Shown here piece after piece: positions 22,110-30,660 of a stretch of DNA of 64,000 bases (the stretch's first letter is position 1; every line of letters starts with the position of its first letter). The DNA is from Symsagittifera roscoffensis (lineage: Eukaryota > Xenacoelomorpha > Acoela > Convolutidae). Below the pieces are notes generated by a model. It did not search any database. It had not been told where the DNA came from and saw only the letters and a list, made by a program, of their open reading frames with translations. The position numbers were made by a program, and so were the translations under genes. The stretch lies in NCBI RefSeq assembly GCF_963678635.1, contig NC_087062.1, forward strand, positions 70,835,345 to 70,899,344, in the 5' to 3' direction.

Positions 22110-22707
22110 TTTTAACATTATACTTCACAATCTTGAAACCTCCGAAACATTTTTCATTTACAATTTTCAAAATAACATGCTGACAAGTACGTAATAATTC
22201 TAGTTCAAAATAGACCAATAGGATTCATCCAATCCGTCACTTTCTCTAACTTAAACTAAGACCAATTAGACGAATCATATAGAACTCCAGGCACATCTAT
22301 AACTATAACTTTACGACCTCCAGGTCAAAAATAAGCAAACCACTCCAACTTGACAACTAAAATAAATATCACCATAATACCGTACCCCTCCCTTATCTAA
22401 TAACCCAAAGATCAACAATATTTCCCCAACTCAGACCACGAATACCCCCAAAGCAAATTTGTTAACTTAGCCTAAAGTAACAAAATGAACATTTTAATTA
22501 GCCTAAAGTATAAAAATCTCACCATACCCCGGATCATTTGACAAACAAAAATAAAGAAAAAGACGACCTCCCAGTCACCATGAAAATTGCCCCCAACAAT
22601 TTTTTACAAAACTCAACCCACTTGTCAAAAAACTAATAAATAATCCGACCACACTAGAAAATCGCCTCAAACAGCAAAAAATATTCGACCAAGAGATCAT
22701 TTCTTAA
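22110..22707 (+). other. Non-coding gap between pol and the env region
   Basis: About 600 bp with no ORF over 60 codons. It has two GCCTAAAGTA motifs (about 22469 and 22501) and clusters of CTCCAGG-type words. It probably holds RNA signals, such as splice acceptors, for the downstream genes. Confidence 0.4.
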
Positions 22708-22938
22708 ATGCTCTTCTCTCAATCAGTTACTCAAATACTCATAAATCTTAAACATTTTTTTACAATACTTGAAACCTTTATAATATTTCTTTTTGATATA
22801 CTTGAATCTTTTCTAATAATCCTAATCATTTTTTGTAACATTTTTTTAATTTTCTACACTCTACTCGAACTATTCCTCCAACTTTCCAAAACCCTTGATT
22901 ATATCCACAGGTACGATTCATATAACTTGTCTAAATGA
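22708..22938 (+). CDS. Small hydrophobic ORF 1 (76 aa)
   Basis: A very hydrophobic product: residues about 14-60 are nearly all Ile, Leu, Phe and Val, long enough for two membrane passes, with a polar C-terminus. No family recognised. Its stop overlaps the start of the next ORF as ATGA (22935-22938). Size and composition resemble viral small membrane proteins, but this is only an analogy. Confidence 0.5.
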   Translation: MLFSQSVTQILINLKHFFTILETFIIFLFDILESFLIILIIFCNIFLIFYTLLELFLQLSKTLDYIHRYDSYNLSK

Positions 22939-23123
22939 TACGAACAATTTTCAGTAGAACTGATATTTTTTTATTGTTTGTAATTTTCATAACATTTTTA
23001 TCATCCCTCATTTTGACAATATGTAAATGTATAAAGAAAGCAATCTTCACATTTGCCCTAGCAACAATCCTTCTAATTCTTTTTTTGGAAGAATACTATA
23101 ATAAACATAAACCTTCCCACTAA
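22935..23123 (+). CDS. Small hydrophobic ORF 2 (62 aa)
   Basis: Overlaps the previous stop by ATGA. Two hydrophobic segments (about residues 11-29 and 37-53) are separated by a Cys/Lys motif CKCIKK, and the tail is charged. This looks like a two-pass membrane protein of unknown role. A possible splice acceptor (CCACAG) ends at 22910, just upstream. Confidence 0.5.
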   Translation: MIRTIFSRTDIFLLFVIFITFLSSLILTICKCIKKAIFTFALATILLILFLEEYYNKHKPSH

Positions 23124-23128
23124 AGTAA

Positions 23129-24265
23129 CAATTCAAAAATCCATCAAAAACTGCTACCCAACAGTCACAGAATCAGTCTTCACCGACATCATCCCAAGAT
23201 AACCAAACACCACCTTCAACTACTCAAAATCCTCAAACATCTACACGAATTTCTTTTCAAGACAATCCATACACTTTTGAAGAACGACACGCTCGTTTAT
23301 CAGAACCACTAGAACCAGTTCAACGACAAGCACCTTTAAGCGAACCAACATATAACCTATACCCAACACTACCACAAGAACTAAGTAGAATAAGAAATTC
23401 TAGTCAAAACCAAAATACAGTCGAAATAAATAGACAAATTATACATCCTCGACGAAACAGAAATCTTCAAACTCCCCGAGTTCATTTTGATATACCTCAA
23501 TCCCCATCACAAAACACTCCAGAAAACCCCATTGGTATATTACCAGAAACCCCTACGCTTCTTTCACAACGTAGCACCTCAAGCCTACCATCAAATTACT
23601 TAGGTTCAACACCAACATCTGAGCAAATACGTGAAAATCCTTTCAACCCTACAAACCAAACATCACGATTTCCATATTGGACTACACATTCATTTACACA
23701 AGGTGAACCAAATTTAGTCAATGACCCCATAGATATTTCTACGGATACAACAACATCCTCATCACTACCAGAAACATTATCACTACCATCAACACCATCA
23801 ATAAGCAAGATTTCAACACCACCTTTTAACTTAAATTTTCCAAATAATCTCGACGCCAGATATCGAGAACAATCATCAATAAATATTCCTTTAAGACTAG
23901 ATTGGAATACATTTACAGCACCTCCACCACTATTTGGACAACATCAAGAAAGTAACCGCCTTCATAACTGGGCACTTAATAGATTACAATATCGCCAAGA
24001 TATTCACAACGATATCCGTGATCACAATATTCAAATACTCCAACAAAACAGTTTACAATTAAAGTTTGAAATCACAGTTAAGTTAAATAATATTACCCAA
24101 CATCCCTACCCATTAAATCCACCTAACATAACAGCTCAATCACTACCACCACCGTTTATAACTACTGAAGTAATATACAAATACGACAGATATACCAAAA
24201 ACACAATTGGCTACATTACATTTTATAATCGATACTCAGGATTATCATACACATGTATATTCTAA
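23129..24265 (+). CDS. 379-codon open frame without an ATG
   Basis: Open from just after the TAA at 23126-23128 to the TAA at 24263-24265, with no Met codon anywhere. It has the same A/C-rich style as the known genes here. The first two thirds are rich in Pro, Ser, Thr and Gln; the last third is less biased and ends YNRYSGLSYTCIF. It overlaps the env start by 13 nt in another frame. The first exon may come from the leader by splicing (AG sites are present at about 23164 and 23170), or it may start at a non-ATG codon. No family recognised. Confidence 0.6.
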   Translation, partial: QFKNPSKTATQQSQNQSSPTSSQDNQTPPSTTQNPQTSTRISFQDNPYTFEERHARLSEPLEPVQRQAPLSEPTYNLYPTLPQELSRIRNSSQNQNTVEINRQIIHPRRNRNLQTPRVHFDIPQSPSQNTPENPIGILPETPTLLSQRSTSSLPSNYLGSTPTSEQIRENPFNPTNQTSRFPYWTTHSFTQGEPNLVNDPIDISTDTTTSSSLPETLSLPSTPSISKISTPPFNLNFPNNLDARYREQSSINIPLRLDWNTFTAPPPLFGQHQESNRLHNWALNRLQYRQDIHNDIRDHNIQILQQNSLQLKFEITVKLNNITQHPYPLNPPNITAQSLPPPFITTEVIYKYDRYTKNTIGYITFYNRYSGLSYTCIF

Positions 24266-26871
24266 AATTATTAATTTTTCTCCAACTCCTTTTTCTAGTA
24301 ATCTCAAATCAAAACATAAACCCTTCTCCTCGTACAGGACCACAAGATTTATTAGTAACACATTACGATTGTGAAGAAAATGAACAAAAAACACTACATA
24401 AATATGCAATAAATCAAGTATCACAATGTGAAACAGAACCACAAGCTATAGAAACCACAGATGTAATAGCAACACTCTATTCAAAAGCCCGAGCAACAAC
24501 AGTTACAGGTTATAAATTCACAGCAACATTTTCCGAAAAGAAAGTACATTGTTCACAAGTCTCGAACGGAAACAAAAACCGACTTGACCATGAATCATTC
24601 TATCAAAGTAATATAGAACGTCTTTTACATCTCAATCCCGACGATTGTAAAAATGAATTACTTAGACTAAACATCACACAAAATAAAAACTCCCAAAGAA
24701 AGTTAGTTAATTTTCAAGTTTTTCCAGACTCTGTACATCAATCACAACTTGAAAGACACCAAGGACATATAAAACTAGACGAAAAATACCCGTATAACGG
24801 CGCACACGGACGATTAACCTATGACCTACACGATAAACATTGGATACCACACATTGGTATAAATGACCCATCAAACTGCAAAGCAGACACAAAAAATAAA
24901 GGATACCAAGAAATAATGTTTTTTGATTGGAAAATACAACTCGAAAAAATACAACTAACACGAGATTTATCAGATAATACAATGATCTATCAAGGAATCC
25001 GATTACCTTGTAAAAATGATCAAGGTTATTGCGACCCTACAACGAGAACACAAGCAACAATTGTTTGGTTCCCCGAAGATACATGTACAACATTTCAAGT
25101 AGCAAAAATACACGCTCGTATGATAAAATTTCACGAAAAATATTTTATACAATCAATTCCATATGAACAAGTCCATCCATCACGAAAACTAAGTTCTAAT
25201 TTTAGAAACATAGACAATATAGAAAACAAATTGACACGTTTCCAAATATATCAAGAAACAGAACTTGCATGTAAATACAGGAATCCACTTCACAGAACAC
25301 AATATTCTGAAATATTAGTTGAATACGAAAACGGATTCGACATGACCACTGGAAAAGTAAAAATCGACCCATATGCCACAGGTCATCCTCTAAACGAAGG
25401 AACATCCTATATACCAGTTAATTTTGAAAAAAGCAACGGACAACCTGGTGGACATCTAAAACCCCATGACACCAGAAGCACACGCTTACAAGAATTATCA
25501 CTAATGAATACTACATATTTCGGTAATATCCACTATGATATTCATTTAGATATGAAACTAGATTATACAATTAGCCGAATTTTTCAAGAAATGTCACTCT
25601 CCGAATTAGAAACACTACACCAACTATGCGAATTAGAACGAACACAAATATTACAATCACTTGCACTAGCAGTATTAAAAATACCCTATGCAGGATACTT
25701 ATTATCTGGAAATAGATCAAATTTTTTAGACTATGAAGGAAACATCTTATGGTTTTATACTTGTACTAAAAAAGTATCACCACTATACGTTTTTGAAGAT
25801 AAACGATGTTATAAAAGAATCCCTATCTTTTATAAGAATAAAGTACATTTCGTGGATACACTTTCACGAAGAACCTATTTCTGGGATACCGCAGTCCCAT
25901 GTGGATCAGAAAACAGCCACAATGTAGTACAACTAAACCCTGATGAAAATAAATATTATCTTCTCACTCCATATCCCACATTAATGCAATCACTCAAAAA
26001 ATTTTCACCAGAAAGCATTCGCGCTATTGCTCGAAACCCAAATATAGACTTACAATCAATAGGAATCTATTCAAAATCAGATATTCAACATCACATTAAA
26101 ACACAACAATTCCAAGAATTATTAACACAAATGGACACTATACAAAGACAATCAATAGACCAAAATTTACGCAAACTTGCAGAAACCGCAGGATTTGCCG
26201 ATATCTACACGCAAGACTATAGCGGATATTTTAAAGACATTAAAGATTATATATATCTAAACGGTGAAAAATACCGTCCCCAAGATATATCACCAATTAA
26301 CATTTTTAGCTTTGTTACACTCAAAAATGAGATCCTCGATTTTCTAGGATGGCCCTACTACATCTTAGAAAAATTGACTATTTTATACGCAATGTTTAAC
26401 TTTATTGGATTTCTTTTCTCACTTTTAAAAGGAATCTACAACACATGTGCTATACACACACAGGTCAATCGACAAGCAAGTGTAGCACGCATACTCTTTG
26501 CAGGATTTTTTGGAATCTTTTCTACATCTATAAACAAAATTCTTTTAGACGCACAAATAAAGGAATATAACACAAAAATAGCAACACGACAAAATACATA
26601 CGACGAAGAACATAACAATGTAGACATAACGCCAACGGCACCACAATTACCACCCCTACCAAATAACCATCCACTATCCCTAGTCCCACGAAATTTTCGA
26701 AACTTAGCCATCACACATAATCCAAATTTTCGACTCACCACATCACAAAGTCCCATTCAACATATAATGACACACCAGTCACAAGATGATAATACTTATG
26801 AACAAATTATTGAACAACCCCATACCACCGCTTTTCAGTCTCAAAATAATCATTTTTTTAGCCCACGATGA
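24253..26871 (+). CDS. env: Envelope-like membrane glycoprotein (872 aa)
   Basis: Starts with a hydrophobic signal peptide (residues about 1-18), followed by a Cys-rich ectodomain with several potential N-glycosylation sites. Hydrophobic segments at about 708-728 (LYAMFNFIGFLFSLL) and 747-760 come next, and then a Pro/Asn-rich tail of over 100 residues. Position after pol and topology fit an envelope. The N-terminal pattern (HYDC at 37-40, a Cys about 20 residues on, then VHCSQ near 98) recalls glycoproteins of jingchuvirus/chuvirus type that are captured by animal retroelements; that is inferred from memory of the pattern, not a search. The stop overlaps the next start as ATGA. No frame break was seen. 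An envelope could let the element spread between cells. Confidence 0.75.
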   Translation: MYILKLLIFLQLLFLVISNQNINPSPRTGPQDLLVTHYDCEENEQKTLHKYAINQVSQCETEPQAIETTDVIATLYSKARATTVTGYKFTATFSEKKVHCSQVSNGNKNRLDHESFYQSNIERLLHLNPDDCKNELLRLNITQNKNSQRKLVNFQVFPDSVHQSQLERHQGHIKLDEKYPYNGAHGRLTYDLHDKHWIPHIGINDPSNCKADTKNKGYQEIMFFDWKIQLEKIQLTRDLSDNTMIYQGIRLPCKNDQGYCDPTTRTQATIVWFPEDTCTTFQVAKIHARMIKFHEKYFIQSIPYEQVHPSRKLSSNFRNIDNIENKLTRFQIYQETELACKYRNPLHRTQYSEILVEYENGFDMTTGKVKIDPYATGHPLNEGTSYIPVNFEKSNGQPGGHLKPHDTRSTRLQELSLMNTTYFGNIHYDIHLDMKLDYTISRIFQEMSLSELETLHQLCELERTQILQSLALAVLKIPYAGYLLSGNRSNFLDYEGNILWFYTCTKKVSPLYVFEDKRCYKRIPIFYKNKVHFVDTLSRRTYFWDTAVPCGSENSHNVVQLNPDENKYYLLTPYPTLMQSLKKFSPESIRAIARNPNIDLQSIGIYSKSDIQHHIKTQQFQELLTQMDTIQRQSIDQNLRKLAETAGFADIYTQDYSGYFKDIKDYIYLNGEKYRPQDISPINIFSFVTLKNEILDFLGWPYYILEKLTILYAMFNFIGFLFSLLKGIYNTCAIHTQVNRQASVARILFAGFFGIFSTSINKILLDAQIKEYNTKIATRQNTYDEEHNNVDITPTAPQLPPLPNNHPLSLVPRNFRNLAITHNPNFRLTTSQSPIQHIMTHQSQDDNTYEQIIEQPHTTAFQSQNNHFFSPR

Positions 26872-27632
26872 GCCGCCAACTTGGATCACTACACCGATCA
26901 AATTCCCACCCAACCAATCTTACCTCCCCAATCCCAATAATACCACTTTTTGCTTTTCCGCCACCCGATTTTCCATCTAGTAATGTAACATCAGGCATGA
27001 ATTCCGATACTAATTCACACATCTCAGTTTTATATTCCATCTCACAACTCAATAACCCGAATATTGAAACCCCCGATGAATTTGCCGACTCAGAACCATC
27101 CCCATCCAATAATTTTCATAACTCTTCTAATTTTTCTCAACCCCCTTTTCAACCCATATTATCCAATAACCCTGACCCAATCACCCCCACACCCTCTTAT
27201 GCTTCCCAAGTTACCCCAACCTACTCCTCATACCATTCTGACCAATCATCTCATTCTCCAGACACCCCCCGAATCTCCCCACAGCTAGATAATTTTATTA
27301 CCCTTCAACAACAACCCTACCACCTTAATACCCCAACCATAAACCAAATCTCCTCCACAATAAATTCATCCAACCCCCCTACCCCTACACCCTCTTCAAA
27401 TTATACTGAATCATTAGCACCATCATCCACATCAACTGAATCTTCACTCAACACTAATAGAGCTTACCGCACTTTTAAAAGAAAGTTCCCCAACCATCCT
27501 TTCCCAGCAAAACCAGGAACAGCCCGTGAATACATCAACCACCCCAAGCATACTAACACAAAAGAATTTTTAGCCATCACCTTACCCTCATTCCCACAAT
27601 ACACCTTAAACACCCCCCACGACACTAACTAA
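26868..27632 (+). CDS. Pro/Ser/Thr/Asn-rich ORF after env (254 aa)
   Basis: ATG overlaps the env stop as ATGA. Residues 1-200 are low-complexity Pro, Ser, Thr and Asn; the C-terminus (RAYRTFKRKFPNHPF, then REYINHPKHTNTKEFL) is basic and less biased. It is probably unstructured with a basic tail. No family recognised. Here the coding strand is more C- and T-rich than in gag or pol. Confidence 0.55.
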   Translation: MSRQLGSLHRSNSHPTNLTSPIPIIPLFAFPPPDFPSSNVTSGMNSDTNSHISVLYSISQLNNPNIETPDEFADSEPSPSNNFHNSSNFSQPPFQPILSNNPDPITPTPSYASQVTPTYSSYHSDQSSHSPDTPRISPQLDNFITLQQQPYHLNTPTINQISSTINSSNPPTPTPSSNYTESLAPSSTSTESSLNTNRAYRTFKRKFPNHPFPAKPGTAREYINHPKHTNTKEFLAITLPSFPQYTLNTPHDTN

Positions 27633-27662
27633 ACACGCAACTTTGTAGATGAATACGTTTTA

Positions 27663-28673
27663 ATGCCCACTCTCTCTTGGACCTCATATTATCATTTTAC
27701 TAACCCTCTTTGCTTACCATTATCTAACACTCACATCGATATAGAGCGAAATACGGACATGCTATATCGACTCACTACACCACTAACCGCTAGACAATTT
27801 ACTTACGTTGGATATAAAAAATCACTAAAAACACACACTGCACCTAGAGCTAACGAATATACACTCGAATACTATGATCACAACATCATCAGAGCTAACC
27901 AAGATCAATTCTTAGACGACGATCGCTTCGCTAATCCACAAATTACCGAGAAATTTTTCATCAAGACACCATATATATTCACACTAAACATCTTCGACCG
28001 AAAGTTTGATCACATTATTTCAGAAGCACTAACAGACACACAAGCATACGAAAGTTTCAAAGAACGCTTCCAAATATTTTCACTAACCTTTCATTTCCTT
28101 GCACCACACGAAAGAGATTTACACTGCTCACACGATATTATGTTGCGCACTAAACAAACCCACACATATAGTTATTATCGCTTCATCCAAAATCACTTTG
28201 ACCTACACACACCCTCTAGACAACCACACCATCGTTTTCAATTCATTAATTCCAAATACACTTCACCATTTTCCCTAAATTTCACATATTGTATTAAAGA
28301 CACTAACCTCCATGGTATTCTTCGTAATTATGACCCCATAACCCAAATGTACATCTTCTGTCCCATCACCAAGACCTTCAACGCCGAAGAATCCCGACCC
28401 TTCCTTATCCCGCACGAGTTTGTACAACCTATAGAAATCCCAATTTTAGAATTCATCCACAACACTAAATTCAATCACAAATTATATAATCTAATCCAAA
28501 ACACACCTTATGAGTTTGCAGTTGGCACTGAAGAACTAACCACTATTAAGGCACTTCAATTGCTTTGGCCACTGCTTCAGACTAAAAATATCATCCGCAT
28601 CTTAGCTAAACTACTAACAACTTCAGAACTAATTCACGACATCTTCCCCCACGGTTTTTTCCCCGACGACTAA
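27663..28673 (+). CDS. Unrecognised 336-aa ORF, last gene of the element
   Basis: Starts 30 nt after the previous stop. The composition is that of a folded soluble protein rich in His, Phe, Tyr and Thr, with no signal peptide or clear membrane segment. A central region has many aromatic and His residues (about 150-215). No motif I know is visible. It ends a few bases before a consensus splice donor (28677). As the longest post-env ORF without low complexity it is the best candidate for a new accessory function. Confidence 0.6.
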   Translation: MPTLSWTSYYHFTNPLCLPLSNTHIDIERNTDMLYRLTTPLTARQFTYVGYKKSLKTHTAPRANEYTLEYYDHNIIRANQDQFLDDDRFANPQITEKFFIKTPYIFTLNIFDRKFDHIISEALTDTQAYESFKERFQIFSLTFHFLAPHERDLHCSHDIMLRTKQTHTYSYYRFIQNHFDLHTPSRQPHHRFQFINSKYTSPFSLNFTYCIKDTNLHGILRNYDPITQMYIFCPITKTFNAEESRPFLIPHEFVQPIEIPILEFIHNTKFNHKLYNLIQNTPYEFAVGTEELTTIKALQLLWPLLQTKNIIRILAKLLTTSELIHDIFPHGFFPDD

Positions 28674-30246
28674 CAGGTAAGTATGAATTAAATGAATATA
28701 ACTAACTAATTGAAATATTAAAAAACTCACCATACTTTATCCATGTTTTTCTTAGATTTTTAGCCTTCATCCGACGATCACCTACAAAAACCACAAAAAA
28801 CAAATAAAGATCGCAAATTTCATCAAACAGACTTCAACAATTCTATTAATCTCTTACACTTATAAATTTATAAATTTAATACCAATGCAGTAAATTCATT
28901 TCTAAAATTTTCCCCACAAGCAGTAAATCTAATTATGATGAAAATTTGTAACTTAAAATTCCCCCATAACTAGCAGTAAATTTCCAAATTCTATGCAGTA
29001 AATTAATAAAATGCAAATGCAGTACTAACCTTTTGATATTTTCATTCATTCGCACAGAAATTCTATCCACACTCGCACAGCTCGCCCACGAAGAATTGTT
29101 TAAAATAATGAATTTCAATTTCAAGTTTTCACACTCAACAACTCTAACATATAATAACATGTTTCAAACTTTCCTTTAACCCGGTTGGAAAGGAATCATA
29201 TACTAAACAAAACTAACCAACGCAGCTTACTAAATACCACAAATCATAAAATAACAGCATGACTAAGAAAAGGAAACCAACGGTACCCAAACCGGATTAA
29301 CCCAGTTTAAAACTGGATAATTTATTCTTTTGAAGACTATTATAAAGTCTAAGAAAGAAATAATAAAACACAAAAAAGTCGAAAGACAAACCCATACCAC
29401 GAACAATTTACTTTTTGGAAAAAGGACATAACCAACAAGACATAAGAAAAACCACAACAAACCCAACATAAAACGTTGTCACATAACAGGACCCCTCACA
29501 AAAACCGCATGAAATCATACTCCCACTCCTGGCCTAACCCACCAGGAAGGACGTCCTGAGCATGCTCTATAGCCGGCCTAACCCACCGTGCTACATCCAC
29601 GCTTTGTGACCACACCTCTATTTTTAATAAGAGCTACTCAAGTGTGAGTAACTCTTCAAAATAACCGAACTAAAACAAAAAGCTTTTGTGAAAACAACTA
29701 ACTAAAATCATAATTAAAAAATATTAAACTAATAAATGTTTTATAAAATGTAAATTACATTATGCAATACATAGATCAGAATACAACACCAAGGACGAAC
29801 ATCTAAAGACAAAACGACCCCACTACACTCGAGAGAGAATGACCAACCACAATCGATATGCCACTCACAATCACAACTCAAAGGATTTAGAGTACGACTT
29901 GACTTCGCAGAAAAGGACTTCATTGAACTAGACCAATGACCACCTCGATGTTCAAGTATACGTACAGATCCGAGTAACCAGGCATCCCCTCCACGCACAA
30001 TCTCCACGCAGAACAGAAAAACCTGACATAGCCAACCATTCTGAAATCAGATTTGAGTTTGTTGCGAAGACTTAGTCGTTGTCACTAGAAGACACAACGT
30101 CTTATGTCTCTAACTCCAGCTTCCTGGAACTTCTTTAATAAAAAGGAAACAGAAGAAATAAGATGTTCGCCAAACACCAACTTCCATCATCCATCCTTCG
30201 AATTGCAGAAGAACTATTCTAAAAAACTCTGTAAAACCCGGATGGG
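28674..30246 (+). other. 3' untranslated region of the giant element
   Basis: About 1.6 kb without credible ORFs. A candidate short intron lies at 28677-28755: CAG|GTAAGTAT donor, CTAAC branch-like motif near 28702 and CTTAG acceptor. The word GCAGTAAAT occurs at 28887, 28920, 28973 and 28995, with GCAGTA at 29019. GGCCTAACCCACC occurs twice near 29532 and 29573. A purine-rich stretch (GGATGGG) sits just before the 3' LTR and may be the polypurine tract. Confidence 0.5.
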
Positions 30247-30656
30247 TGGAACCTGATCTAAACTACATTTTATGATTGGATAAATTAGATATTTTACCAA
30301 TGTAAAGTATTTAATATTAACCAATCATGATCCATCTAACTAACAACCCACTTATTTGTAAGTGCTGAAGTTACTTGTAATTTCAGCACCAGAGAGATTT
30401 GAATTTAACTTAGAAATTAGTTGGACTCTCCCGAGCACTTCAGCAGCCGCAATAAACCAGTATACCCTAGATCTATTGAGCCTAGCAGAGACTAGTTAAA
30501 CAACCTGAGACTAGATAGTATAAGAGTAAGATTAGGATCGGTATTAGACTAAGAAGTTGCACGAATCTATCCGGCCGAAAATAAGATAGCGTGACGAGCA
30601 GACGGTGTACCCTATCCGAAATTACTCTATGAGTTAACCAACTCGGTCCTAACTCA
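30247..30656 (+). repeat. 3' LTR of the giant element
   Basis: 410 bp; one base differs from the 5' LTR. AATAAA at 30451-30456. It is followed directly by the TAAA target duplication at 30657-30660. Confidence 0.95.
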
Positions 30657-30660
30657 TAAA

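Larger units (their letters stand above)
11782..30656 (+). mobile_element. 18.9-kb Ty3/gypsy-type, env-bearing endogenous retrovirus-like element
   Basis: A complete LTR element in LARGE intron 1, in the gene's orientation. LTRs of 410 bp (11782-12191, 30247-30656) begin TGGAA and end CTCA, and differ at one base by eye. The 4-bp sequence TAAA flanks both sides (11778-11781, 30657-30660). The order is LTR, primer site, 1.2-kb leader, basic ORF, gag, zinc knuckle-protease, pol, two tiny hydrophobic ORFs, an ATG-less frame, env, two further ORFs, 1.6-kb 3' region, LTR. Most coding strands are A-rich and G-poor. Ty3/gypsy elements are usually 5-9 kb, so this is about twice the usual length because of the region after pol. 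The near-identical LTRs mean a recent insertion. Breaks in this copy: an in-frame TAA after gag and an Asn in the RT active-site motif. Confidence 0.93.

Noticed and set aside
22935-24265. Frameshift joining hydrophobic ORF 2 to the ATG-less frame
   Set aside because: A stop in the ATG-less frame (23126-23128) falls after the end of ORF 2 (23123), so the two frames do not overlap.
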